Assembly (NCBI GenBank): GCA_009693505.1
Contig: SHXD01000022.1
Location: 1 to 41,124, forward strand
Origin: Limnohabitans sp.
Lineage (GTDB): Bacteria; Pseudomonadota; Gammaproteobacteria; Burkholderiales; Burkholderiaceae_C
DNA: 41,124 nt
Direction of reading: 5' to 3'
A model generated the notes under the pieces. The model made no database searches. It was not told the origin of the DNA and was given only the letters and a program-made list of their open reading frames with translations. Position 1 is the stretch's first letter; every line of letters begins with the position of its first letter. This document shows positions 8,084-16,648 of this stretch, in pieces. A program made the position numbers and the translations under genes.

Positions 8084-9994
8084 ATGGATTTTTCTGGCTT
8101 TGCAGTGCAGGGGCTCAACGGTTTGGCGGGAGCCTCTTCCTTATTTTTAGTGTCCGCAGGTTTGTCGCTGATTTTTGGCGTGACACGCATCGTGAATTTT
8201 GCGCACGGCTCATTTTTCATGTTGGGCATTTATCTGGCGTATTCCTTGGTCGAGCATGTGGGCAGGGCGGTTGGCCTGTCTGTGAGCTTTTGGTGGCTGC
8301 TGCTTTTGGCCGCTTTGATCTCGGGTTTGCTGGGCGGTTTGGTTGAAATACTGCTGCTGAGGCGCATCTACAAAGCGCCAGAATTGTTCCAGCTCTTGGC
8401 AACTTTTGCTTTGGTGCTGGTGATCAAAGACGCGGTGCTTTGGATTTGGGGCCCTGAAGATTTGCTGGGCCCACGCGCACCGGGTTTTTCTGGCGCGGTG
8501 GATATTTTAGGGCGCCGTTTTCCAAGTTACGACTTGCTCCTCATTGCAATCGGCCCTGTGGTATTGGGTTTGCTTTGGTTGCTGCTGAACCGCACTCGCT
8601 TTGGCACACTGGTGCGCGCGGCCACCCAAGACCGTGAGATGGTTGGCGCTTTAGGCATACACCAACGCTGGTTGTTCACCAGCGTCTTTGCATTGGGCTG
8701 CACTTTGGCGGGGTTGGGTGGCGCTTTGCAACTGCCCCGTGAACCAGCCAATTTAGCCCTTGATTTACTCACCATTGGCGACGCTTTTGTGGTGGTGGTG
8801 GTAGGGGGCATGGGCTCAATTCCCGGCGCCTATGTGGCCGCGCTTTTGATTGCAGAAATCAAGGCCATGTGTGTGGGTCTTGGAACGGTTGAGATGTGGG
8901 GCATGTCGTTTGCATTTTCCAAACTCACACTCGTGGCCGAGTTTTTGGTCATGGCCGTGGTGCTGATGGTGCGCCCCTGGGGTTTGATGGGCAAACCGCA
9001 AACCAACCCGCGCCACAGCGGCAAAGCCGAGGCCCCTTTGCAACTGGGCGGGGTGGGCAGTCAAGTGGTTTGGATTTTGTGTGGCTTGGTGCTGGTGGCT
9101 TTGCCGCAGATAACGGCACAGTCGCCCTACACCACGGTCTTGGCCATTGATTTGTTGACGGCCGCTTTGTTTGCCAGCAGTCTGCACTTCATCATGGGGC
9201 CTGCCGGCATGCACTCATTTGGACACGCAGCTTATTTTGGATTGGGCGCCTACGTGGCAGCACTCTTGGTTTTGCGGGCGCACGTGCCGATGGAGTTGAC
9301 CTTGTTTTTTGCTCCCCTGCTCACCGCTGTCGCAGCATTGGTTTTTGGTTGGTTCTGTGTGCGCTTGTCGGGTGTTTATTTGGCCATGTTGACGCTGGCA
9401 TTCGGTCAAATTTTATGGTCGATTTGCTTTCAGTGGGACAGCTTGACCGGCGGGAGTAACGGTTTAACAGGCGTTTGGCCAAGCCCTTGGTTGGCAGACA
9501 AGCGAATGTACTATTACTTTTGTTTGGCGTTTACCGGCCTGAGCGTCTACGCCCTGCGCCGGATGTTGTTTGCACCCTTTGGTTATGCCTTGCGCGCCAG
9601 CCGTGACTCCGCAATGCGCGCAGAAGCATTGGGCATGAACGTCAAGCAGTTGCAGTGGGCGGGCTTCGTGGTGGCTGCCATGTTTGCTGGCTTAGCTGGG
9701 GCCTTGTTTGCATTTTCCAAGGGCAGTATCTCACCTGACTCAATGGGGGTGACCAAGTCCGTAGACGGCTTGGTGATGGTGCTTTTGGGCGGCGTGCAAA
9801 CGGTGGTAGGCCCCTTGATTGGCGCGATCAGTTTCACGGGACTGCAAGACAGCATCGCACGCAGCACCGATTATTGGCGCGCTGTGCTTGGGGGCACGAT
9901 TTTGCTTTTGGTGATGGTCTTTCCTCAGGGCTTGGCTGGGTTTGCAGATGAACGATTCAAAGCCTTCAGGCGCGCTCGAGAGGCCGCACCATGA
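8084..9994 (+). CDS. Fused LivH-LivM ABC permease
   Basis: The product has 636 residues, about twice a single permease. The first half (to about residue 305) is LivH-like, with SLIFGVTRIVNFAHGSFFML near the start and a coupling region around VVVVGGMGSIPGAYVAALL. A linker rich in Pro, Gly and Gln (about 305-325) leads to a LivM-like half starting at VVWILCGLVLVALPQ. That half contains GPAGMHSFGHAAYFGLGAY and VMVLLGGVQTVVGPLIGA. Each half has several membrane segments. The two halves would form the inner-membrane channel that normally needs two separate proteins. It overlaps livG by four bases (ATGA), so translation is coupled. Confidence 0.9.
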   Translation: MDFSGFAVQGLNGLAGASSLFLVSAGLSLIFGVTRIVNFAHGSFFMLGIYLAYSLVEHVGRAVGLSVSFWWLLLLAALISGLLGGLVEILLLRRIYKAPELFQLLATFALVLVIKDAVLWIWGPEDLLGPRAPGFSGAVDILGRRFPSYDLLLIAIGPVVLGLLWLLLNRTRFGTLVRAATQDREMVGALGIHQRWLFTSVFALGCTLAGLGGALQLPREPANLALDLLTIGDAFVVVVVGGMGSIPGAYVAALLIAEIKAMCVGLGTVEMWGMSFAFSKLTLVAEFLVMAVVLMVRPWGLMGKPQTNPRHSGKAEAPLQLGGVGSQVVWILCGLVLVALPQITAQSPYTTVLAIDLLTAALFASSLHFIMGPAGMHSFGHAAYFGLGAYVAALLVLRAHVPMELTLFFAPLLTAVAALVFGWFCVRLSGVYLAMLTLAFGQILWSICFQWDSLTGGSNGLTGVWPSPWLADKRMYYYFCLAFTGLSVYALRRMLFAPFGYALRASRDSAMRAEALGMNVKQLQWAGFVVAAMFAGLAGALFAFSKGSISPDSMGVTKSVDGLVMVLLGGVQTVVGPLIGAISFTGLQDSIARSTDYWRAVLGGTILLLVMVFPQGLAGFADERFKAFRRAREAAP

Positions 9995-10758
9995 GCCTGC
10001 TTCAAGTCAAAGGCTTGCACAAGTCATTTGGTGGTAACCGCGCTGTGGACGATGTCTCTTTTGACTTAGCCCCTGGCGAGTTGCTGGCCTTGATTGGCCC
10101 CAATGGCGCGGGCAAATCGACCACCTTCAATTTACTCAACGGTCAACTCCAACCCGACAGCGGCAGCATCAGTTTGGATGGTCAAAGCCTCATTGGAAAA
10201 ACACCTCGCGAAGTATGGAAAATGGGCGTTGGCCGGACATTTCAAATTGCCGAGACGTTTGCATCATTGACAGTGGCCGAGAACGTTCAAATGGCTTTGC
10301 TCTCAGACGATGCCCGTTTGTTCTCCATGTGGCGCAGAGCAAGTTTGTACCGAAGGGCCGATGCGCTGGACTTATTGGCGCAAGTGGGCTTGGCAGAACA
10401 AGCAGGACGGCCCTGCAGCGAATTGGCTTATGGCGACGTCAAGCGGTTGGAATTGGCCATGGCCATGGCCAATCAACCGCGCTTGCTGCTGATGGACGAG
10501 CCCACCGCAGGGATGGCGCCAGGCGAGCGCCTTAAGCTGATGACATTGACGCGCGAGTTGGTAACAAAGAATGGCATGGCAGTGCTTTTCACAGAGCACA
10601 GCATGGATGTGGTTTTTGGTTTTGCTGATCGCATCATCGTATTGGCCCGAGGCGGCCTGATTGCGCATGGCACAGCACAAGAAATTCGTGACAACACCAA
10701 AGTGCAAGAGGTCTACTTTGGCAGTGGAAAAACATTTGCGCGAAAGGGGCAGGCATGA
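9991..10758 (+). CDS. livG: ABC transporter ATP-binding protein LivG type
   Basis: The product has 255 residues, normal for LivG. The Walker A motif GPNGAGKST is near residue 36, the signature region is ELAYGDVKRLELA (LAYGD in place of LSGGQ, as usual for LivG), and Walker B is LLLMDEPTAGM. The C-terminal part contains the switch His in LFTEHSMD. It is the cytoplasmic energising subunit of the importer. It overlaps the permease gene by four bases at its start and livF by four bases at its end, so stoichiometric expression is expected. Confidence 0.92.
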   Translation: MSLLQVKGLHKSFGGNRAVDDVSFDLAPGELLALIGPNGAGKSTTFNLLNGQLQPDSGSISLDGQSLIGKTPREVWKMGVGRTFQIAETFASLTVAENVQMALLSDDARLFSMWRRASLYRRADALDLLAQVGLAEQAGRPCSELAYGDVKRLELAMAMANQPRLLLMDEPTAGMAPGERLKLMTLTRELVTKNGMAVLFTEHSMDVVFGFADRIIVLARGGLIAHGTAQEIRDNTKVQEVYFGSGKTFARKGQA

Positions 10759-11501
10759 TGTCTAACACCAGCACTGACAGCCTCTTGCTGCAGACGCAAG
10801 GTCTGAACGCTTGGTATGGTGCTGCGCAAATTTTGTTTGACATCAGCTTGCATGTCGGGCGAGGTGAGGTGGTCGCTCTGATGGGGCGCAATGGTGCTGG
10901 CAAATCCAGCACCCTCAAAGCCATCATGGGCATGATGCCCAAACGAAGCGGAAAAATTGAATTTTTAGGCCGTGATATATCGCAAGCCGAGCCCTATCAA
11001 GTTGCGCGTCAGGGTTTGGGGTTTGTACCCGAAGACCGTCGCATCTTCAGTGATTTGACGGTCTTGGAAAACTTAAGTGTTGGCAAACAAGCCGCACGCC
11101 ATTTTCCAGATGGTACCCCTGTGCCTTACTGGACACATAAAAAAATATTCAGCTTATTTCCCAATTTGGGTGAGATGCAAACCCGCCAAGGCTCCCGCAT
11201 GAGTGGCGGTGAACAACAAATGCTGACAGTCGCCCGCACCTTGATTGGCAACCCTTTACTGGTTCTGCTGGACGAGCCTTCTGAGGGTGTAGCGCCCGTC
11301 ATTGTGGAGCAAATGGCCGACATGATTTTGACGCTCAAAGCAGAGGGTGTGAGCATTTTGTTGTCAGAGCAAAACCTTCACTTTGCGCAATGGGTATCCG
11401 ACCGAGCCTACGTGCTGGAAAAAGGACAGATTCGTCATGAGTCTTCAATGCTTGCATTGACTGAAAATGAAGAAATTCGCCGCAATTATTTGAGTGTTTG
11501 A
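10755..11501 (+). CDS. livF: ABC transporter ATP-binding protein LivF type
   Basis: The product has 248 residues. Walker A is GRNGAGKSS, the signature is RMSGGEQQMLTVA, Walker B is LLVLLDEPSEGV, and the switch His region reads LLSEQNLHFA, with Gln-Asn in place of the usual Glu-His found in many ABC ATPases. LivF proteins often read SEQN here, so this is not abnormal. It begins within the end of livG (ATGATG overlap; a second ATG follows directly) and precedes nicA by about 20 bases. Confidence 0.92.
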   Translation: MMSNTSTDSLLLQTQGLNAWYGAAQILFDISLHVGRGEVVALMGRNGAGKSSTLKAIMGMMPKRSGKIEFLGRDISQAEPYQVARQGLGFVPEDRRIFSDLTVLENLSVGKQAARHFPDGTPVPYWTHKKIFSLFPNLGEMQTRQGSRMSGGEQQMLTVARTLIGNPLLVLLDEPSEGVAPVIVEQMADMILTLKAEGVSILLSEQNLHFAQWVSDRAYVLEKGQIRHESSMLALTENEEIRRNYLSV

Positions 11502-11520
11502 ACGAGCACAACCTCCTTTC

Positions 11521-12003
11521 ATGAAACCAGTTCACCTGTCGGTCAACGGCCAATTGCACAGCTTGAACTTGACACGTCAAGCCAACTTGTTGCACGTGCT
11601 GCGCAATGACTTGGCGCTCACTGCAGCCAAGTTTGGCTGCGGCTTGGGCGAGTGCGGTGCATGCACGGTGTTGGTTGACGGTGTAGCTGCGCGCTCCTGT
11701 GTGATACCAGCTTGTGAAATTCAAGGGCGTAACATCACGACCCTGGAAGGGCTAGCACAGGGCTCAAACTTACACCCTGTTCAACAAGCCTTCTTAGACT
11801 CCCAGGCCGCCCAGTGCGGCTATTGTTTGAACGGCATGATCATCACGACGGTGGCTTTGTTGGCACACACACCTGACCCCACTGATGTGCAAATGCAGCA
11901 AGCCTTGTCAGGTAATTTATGTCGCTGCGGAGCGCATATTGAGATCATCAACGCGGTCCGCCGTGCCGTTGCGCTGATGTCAAAAACCGCATCCAATTCA
12001 TGA
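11521..12003 (+). CDS. nicA: Two [2Fe-2S] cluster small subunit of a molybdenum hydroxylase (NicA-like)
   Basis: The product has 160 residues, typical for the small subunit of two-subunit molybdenum hydroxylases. The plant-ferredoxin-type N-terminal cluster site is CGLGECGACTVLVDG plus a later Cys in ARSCVIPA. The second cluster site is QCGYCLNGM with LCRCGAH. ATG 11521 is preferred because the protein then begins MKPVHLSVNG, as in relatives. The stop codon overlaps the start of the large subunit (ATGA). In Pseudomonas putida, NicA with NicB hydroxylates nicotinate to 6-hydroxynicotinate. The sequence alone cannot separate nicotinate from isoquinoline or other N-heterocycles. Confidence 0.85.
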   Translation: MKPVHLSVNGQLHSLNLTRQANLLHVLRNDLALTAAKFGCGLGECGACTVLVDGVAARSCVIPACEIQGRNITTLEGLAQGSNLHPVQQAFLDSQAAQCGYCLNGMIITTVALLAHTPDPTDVQMQQALSGNLCRCGAHIEIINAVRRAVALMSKTASNS

Positions 12004-15000
12004 ACGACATGCGCGCCCAACAAATTCATTCACGCGCCGACATGCACCAATCGCAAGGTGTTTTGTTGGTCGTGCGTGAACCCCTGCCACCTGTGCCGCA
12101 GATGCCCGGCCAGCCCCTTTGGGTGGCCTCCAATCCGGTTGAAGGTGTCGAAATATTGTTGGCTTTTTGGGACGATGGCAGCGTAACCGCTTTGCATGGT
12201 CACGTTGATTTGGGTACCGGTCTGCGTACGGCATTGACGCAAATCGTGGCGGAAGAGCTGGATGTCTTACCTGCTTGCGTTCACATGTTGATGGGCAGTA
12301 CTGCAGCAGCGCCCAATCAGGGCGCTACCATCGCCAGTGCGTCACTTCAAATTCATGCGGCACCTTTGCGGTTGGCAGCTGCCCAAGCACGCCATTGGAT
12401 GTTGGGACAGGCCAGCCGGGATTGGCAAGTTCCCTTGAGTTCGCTGGAGATTCGAGACGGCGTGGTGCTGGGCCCCGCCCGTCAACAAGCACCACTGAGC
12501 CATTGGGTGGCGGCGCAGCAAATCGTACTGCCCTTGGATGTGAATACCGAAGTCAAATCGCCCGAAAACTACCGCGTGGTGGGCCACAGTTTGCCTAGGG
12601 TTGACCTGTTGGCCAAAGCCACAGGTGAATTAATCTTTGTGCATGACATGCGCATGCCCGGCATGTTGCACGGCCGTGTGCTGCGCCCCCCTTATGCGGG
12701 CGCAGACAGCGGAGACTTCATTGGAAAGACGCTGGAGCGGGTTGATCAACAATCGATTGCGCACATTCCTGGCATTCGCGCTGTGGTGGTGCAAGCTGAC
12801 TTTGTGGGCATCGTTGCTGAACGCGAAGAGCACGCCGAGCAGGCCCTGCGCGAGCTTGAAGTGGTGTGGAAAGCATGGCCTTTCATGTGCGGCTTGGACA
12901 ACACCGAGCAAGCCTTGCGAAACAACCCGAGCACGCGCAGAGAACTGGTCAACGAAGGTCATATCGAACAAGCTTTAGCGGATGCAGCGCAAACATTAGA
13001 TCGTACTTATGTGTGGCCTTATCAGATGCACGCATCCATTGGCCCTTCATGCGCGCTGGCACAGTGGGTGCAGGGCACTGACCCACAGGCTCCTCACATT
13101 CAACTCAGGGTATGGGCTGGCAGTCAAAATCCACATGTGCTGCGCGCTGACTTGGCGCTTCTCATGGGCGTGCAAGACATAGCTGTTGATGTGATTCGCA
13201 TGGAGGCTTCGGGTTGCTACGGCAGGAACGGTGCCGATGATGTGGCTGCAGATGCGGCATTGCTGTCACGCGCTGTTGGTGCGCCTGTGCGGGTGCAACT
13301 CACGCGCGAGCAAGAGCACGCTTGGGAGCCCAAAGGGGCTGCGCAGTTGATGCAAGTGCGCGGTGGTTTGCAGTCTGATGGCTCTCCCGCGGGCTATGAT
13401 TTTCAAACCAGCTACCCGTCGAATGGCTCGCCCACCTTGGCTTTGCTGCTGACACGCACCATTGAGCCCTTGGCGCAGGTTTATGAAATGGGTGATCGCA
13501 CAGCCCGGCCGCCGTATGCCTTTGACAATTTGCGGGTCACTGTGAACGACATGCCCCCCATCTTGCGCGCCTCGTGGTTGCGAGGCGTCTCAGCGCTGCC
13601 CAACTCGTTTGCGCACGAGAGCTTCATTGACGAATTGGCCACTGCAGCTGGCGTGGACCCAGTGCAATATCGCTTAAGCGTTTTGCAAGACCCAAGGGCT
13701 CACGAATTAGTCCAGGCCACCGCACAGCGTGCTCAGTGGAAGAAGCATCAACAAGCACAGCAACAAGAGCCGCAGGGTGATTGGTTGCAAGGCCAAGGCT
13801 TTGCCTACGCTCGTTACATCCACAGCAAGTGGCCCGGCTTTGGTGCCGCCTGGGCCGCGTGGGTGGCCGATGTGCAAGTGAATCGGCATACCGGTGAAGT
13901 GCATGTCAAACGCGTGGTGGTCGGGCACGATGCAGGCTTGATGATCAACCCGCAGGGTGTTGAGCACCAAGTTCATGGCAACGTGCTGCAAACCACCAGC
14001 AGAGCGTTGAAAGAGCAAGTTCAAATTGATCCACTCAAGGGCACTGTGGTCAGTCAAGAATGGGGCAGTTATCCGATTTTGAGTTTTCGCGATGTGCCAG
14101 TGATTGAAGTCATGCACATGCCTCGACCGGGTGAGCCTGCATTGGGTGCTGGTGAGTCTTCCTCGGTGCCTGGTACGGCCGCCATTGCCAATGCCATTTT
14201 TGATGCAACCGGCATTCGATTTCGCAACCCCCCCTTTACCCCAGAGGTGGTTCGTGCGGCTTTGAATCCTCTTGGCCATGCGGCCAGTCCACTACAGGAG
14301 GCGGGAAAGAACACGGCTGAAAATTTTTCAGCAACGCCATCTGTTAAACCCAGCCGTCAACCAGGTTTGGCTGGCAACTGGCAACGCCGATGGCGGCAAG
14401 TCACGGCGCTGAGCTTGGGGCTCTTTGCGGTGGGAGCTGCCTTGCTGGGCTGGCGCAGCAGTTTGCCTTTGGTCGCACAAGGTAGCACTGCATCTTTCAG
14501 CAGTAGCATGATCGCGCGTGGCCAGCAACTGTCTGCCTTGGCTGACTGCGGCGGTTGCCACACCGCACAAGATGGACAGGTCAATGCAGGAGGCCGTGCC
14601 ATGGAGACACCTTTTGGTTTGGTCTACAGCACCAACCTCACGCCCGATGTGGCCACCGGCATAGGGGCGTGGTCGTACCGTGCGTTTGAGCGCGCCATGC
14701 GCGAGGGCGTATCGCGCGATGGTCATGCGCTGTACCCCGCATTTCCCTACACGGCCTTTGCCCAAGTGCGTGACGATGACATGATGGCCTTGTATGCCTT
14801 CTTGATGTCGCAGCCTGCATTGTCCTCAGAAGTGCCAACGACGAAGTTGTCATTTCCATTAAATTTGCGGCCCTTGATGGGCATTTGGAACGCATTGTTT
14901 CATCAGGCGCAAGTGCATACCGACAACCCCTCGAAAAGTGCGCAGTGGAACCGTGGGGCTTATTTGGTGAACGGCCTTGCAAATTGCGGTGGCTGTCATA

Positions 15001-15671
15001 CCCCGCGTGGCCTGCTGGGTGCAGAGCAATCGCAAACAGCTTATCTGCAAGGGGCCATGGTGCATGGCTGGGAAGCGCCAGCTCTCACGCAGCTGAGCCG
15101 CGCACCCTTGCCGTGGACACAAGACGCGCTGTTCAATTATTTGCGACATGGTCACAGCGCGCAGCACGGCATGGCGGCTGGGCCCATGGGTGACGTTGTG
15201 CGCGGCCTGGCCACTGTGCCCGACATCGATGTGCGCGCCATGGCGGTTTACTTGGAAGATCTTTCCAAACCATCAACCAGCGCAGATTTGCCAGCGAAAG
15301 CTCGCAGCTTGGTGCAATCTGCTGCTGCCAATGCACCGCTGCCTGGCACTGCGCAGCGTCAATTTGAGGGCAGTTGCGGCAGTTGTCACCACGATGGCGA
15401 TGGCCCCACTTTGTTAGGCTTGAATCAACCATTGGCGCTGAACACCGTGATGCACAGCGCAAGGCCTGACAATTTAATTCGCGTGATCTTGGAGGGCGTT
15501 CAGCGCCCTGCATCAGCCGAGATTGGCTTCATGCCAGGGTTTGAGCAAAGTTTGAGCAATGCCCAAATCGCGCAATTGGTTGAGTGGATGCGAGCACGCT
15601 ATGCCCCAGGGCAAGCCCCTTGGCTCAATTTGCCTGAAGCCGTGGCACGCGCAAGAGCCCGATCAAACTGA
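12000..15671 (+). CDS. nicB: Molybdopterin large subunit with triheme cytochrome c tail (NicB-like nicotinate dehydrogenase)
   Basis: The product has 1223 residues. The first 770 or so form a molybdopterin-cytosine-dinucleotide hydroxylase of the isoquinoline 1-oxidoreductase/NicB type. A cofactor-binding segment is SGCYGRNGADD, and the catalytic Glu is E719 in ALGAGESSSVPG. A probable membrane anchor follows at about 800-820 (TALSLGLFAVGAALLGW). The tail holds three CxxCH heme sites, at C850 (CGGCH), C996 (CGGCH) and C1126 (CGSCH). This layout matches Pseudomonas NicB, which passes electrons to the respiratory chain without NAD. The anchor between the domains suggests a heme part facing the periplasm. 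No separate FAD subunit is present, as expected. No XdhC-type chaperone gene is seen nearby. Confidence 0.87.
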   Translation: MNDMRAQQIHSRADMHQSQGVLLVVREPLPPVPQMPGQPLWVASNPVEGVEILLAFWDDGSVTALHGHVDLGTGLRTALTQIVAEELDVLPACVHMLMGSTAAAPNQGATIASASLQIHAAPLRLAAAQARHWMLGQASRDWQVPLSSLEIRDGVVLGPARQQAPLSHWVAAQQIVLPLDVNTEVKSPENYRVVGHSLPRVDLLAKATGELIFVHDMRMPGMLHGRVLRPPYAGADSGDFIGKTLERVDQQSIAHIPGIRAVVVQADFVGIVAEREEHAEQALRELEVVWKAWPFMCGLDNTEQALRNNPSTRRELVNEGHIEQALADAAQTLDRTYVWPYQMHASIGPSCALAQWVQGTDPQAPHIQLRVWAGSQNPHVLRADLALLMGVQDIAVDVIRMEASGCYGRNGADDVAADAALLSRAVGAPVRVQLTREQEHAWEPKGAAQLMQVRGGLQSDGSPAGYDFQTSYPSNGSPTLALLLTRTIEPLAQVYEMGDRTARPPYAFDNLRVTVNDMPPILRASWLRGVSALPNSFAHESFIDELATAAGVDPVQYRLSVLQDPRAHELVQATAQRAQWKKHQQAQQQEPQGDWLQGQGFAYARYIHSKWPGFGAAWAAWVADVQVNRHTGEVHVKRVVVGHDAGLMINPQGVEHQVHGNVLQTTSRALKEQVQIDPLKGTVVSQEWGSYPILSFRDVPVIEVMHMPRPGEPALGAGESSSVPGTAAIANAIFDATGIRFRNPPFTPEVVRAALNPLGHAASPLQEAGKNTAENFSATPSVKPSRQPGLAGNWQRRWRQVTALSLGLFAVGAALLGWRSSLPLVAQGSTASFSSSMIARGQQLSALADCGGCHTAQDGQVNAGGRAMETPFGLVYSTNLTPDVATGIGAWSYRAFERAMREGVSRDGHALYPAFPYTAFAQVRDDDMMALYAFLMSQPALSSEVPTTKLSFPLNLRPLMGIWNALFHQAQVHTDNPSKSAQWNRGAYLVNGLANCGGCHTPRGLLGAEQSQTAYLQGAMVHGWEAPALTQLSRAPLPWTQDALFNYLRHGHSAQHGMAAGPMGDVVRGLATVPDIDVRAMAVYLEDLSKPSTSADLPAKARSLVQSAAANAPLPGTAQRQFEGSCGSCHHDGDGPTLLGLNQPLALNTVMHSARPDNLIRVILEGVQRPASAEIGFMPGFEQSLSNAQIAQLVEWMRARYAPGQAPWLNLPEAVARARARSN

Positions 15672-15684
15672 TTCAAACAAGGCT

Positions 15685-16263
15685 TTAGCGCTGGCCGTCG
15701 TGGACAGTGACATTCTCTTTGGTCAACCCGCCCAGACGAGAATGGACTCGGCCGCCAGTGCCCATGATCAGTGCAAATAAAATTTCTTTAGGCCTGGGCG
15801 CATCTTGAATGCCCACCTCAATCCCGTTGAAATGACTGCGCACATAAGAGGCATGGATATAGTGCACAGGCACCATCAAACGGTAGCCAGCGCTGGCCAC
15901 TGCCTTGGAAGCTGGCACCATGGCTTTGGGCTCGCCCAGCACGCTGCGCATGGCCCAGCCACCGGCTTCATGCCACACCGCGCCGTGTTCCATTTCACCG
16001 TCGACACCCACGATAGCAGCTTTGCTGTAGACCTCAATCTTGTCTTTGCCCAAAGTGTCGACCAACTCCTGGGCTAGCAAGGTGCCCAGACTTCGAAGCT
16101 CGGCCATGAAAGGCATTAAGTCGGGTTCATACCGACCTGCGTATGGATTGCGAATCACCGCACATGCAGCTGCCAACCGCAGGGGTTTCTCAGCAACAGG
16201 GCCGCCCTCGTGGTAACTGGTTTCAATCACGAGACTTCGTTTGCGAATTTCGATCAAGGACAT
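15685..16263 (-). CDS. DUF1185 (PF06684) family protein, copy 2
   Basis: The product has 192 residues and is a paralogue of the 6184-6768 gene: both carry NPYAGRY, Y-x-KAAIVG with GExEH, a VPAS/VPS-x-K segment and YVRSHF. The two are clearly diverged, so they probably do different jobs or form a mixed complex. I start at ATG 16263 (MSLIEIRKRSL), which aligns with the other copy. A longer form from 16302 would add 13 residues that look unlike the family. It is convergent with nicB, with 13 bases between their stops, and closes the cluster. Its reaction is unknown. Confidence 0.75.
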   Translation of the reverse strand: MSLIEIRKRSLVIETSYHEGGPVAEKPLRLAAACAVIRNPYAGRYEPDLMPFMAELRSLGTLLAQELVDTLGKDKIEVYSKAAIVGVDGEMEHGAVWHEAGGWAMRSVLGEPKAMVPASKAVASAGYRLMVPVHYIHASYVRSHFNGIEVGIQDAPRPKEILFALIMGTGGRVHSRLGGLTKENVTVHDGQR

Positions 16264-16648
16264 GACTTGACTTTCTGGATGGGTTATACGGATAGGCATC
16301 AAGCCAATGCTATTGTATTTATTTTTGCTGAACTGATTTATCTTTCAGACAGGCGGCTCGCTCTGCCTCATAGGTTGCCCACATGCGCGAATCGGTCAAT
16401 CGCCAGGCGAATCTGTCCATGAATTAAGGCAATGCCACAACGAGGAGGAATCGGCGACAGAAAATGACATGGCCTGTGGCGCCCGGGTTTTAGTCGAGAC
16501 CTTGTTGCAACTAGCTGCCTAACAATTTACACGTTGCGCCGCCTGTGGGCTCAGAATGCAAGAAGTAATATTGCAACTTTGAGAGTGGATGCCGCATTGT
16601 CAGGCGGGCAAGCAGCATTCATTTGCATTTGAATAATGGAGTTACCCA
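16264..16648. other. 385-bp intergenic region between divergent genes
   Basis: This region separates the second DUF1185 gene (minus) from the esterase gene (plus) and should contain promoters for both. It contains the 8-bp palindrome GTTGCAAC at 16504-16511, and TTGCAA recurs near 16572, which could be regulator half-sites. A 33-codon frame on the minus strand (16319-16420) has gene-like codons but no recognisable family or ribosome site. I see no transposon ends or tRNA here. Confidence 0.5.

Noticed and set aside
13707-14279. Antisense open frame inside nicB
   Set aside because: A shadow of the high-GC codon pattern on the opposite strand; no ribosome site or recognisable domain.
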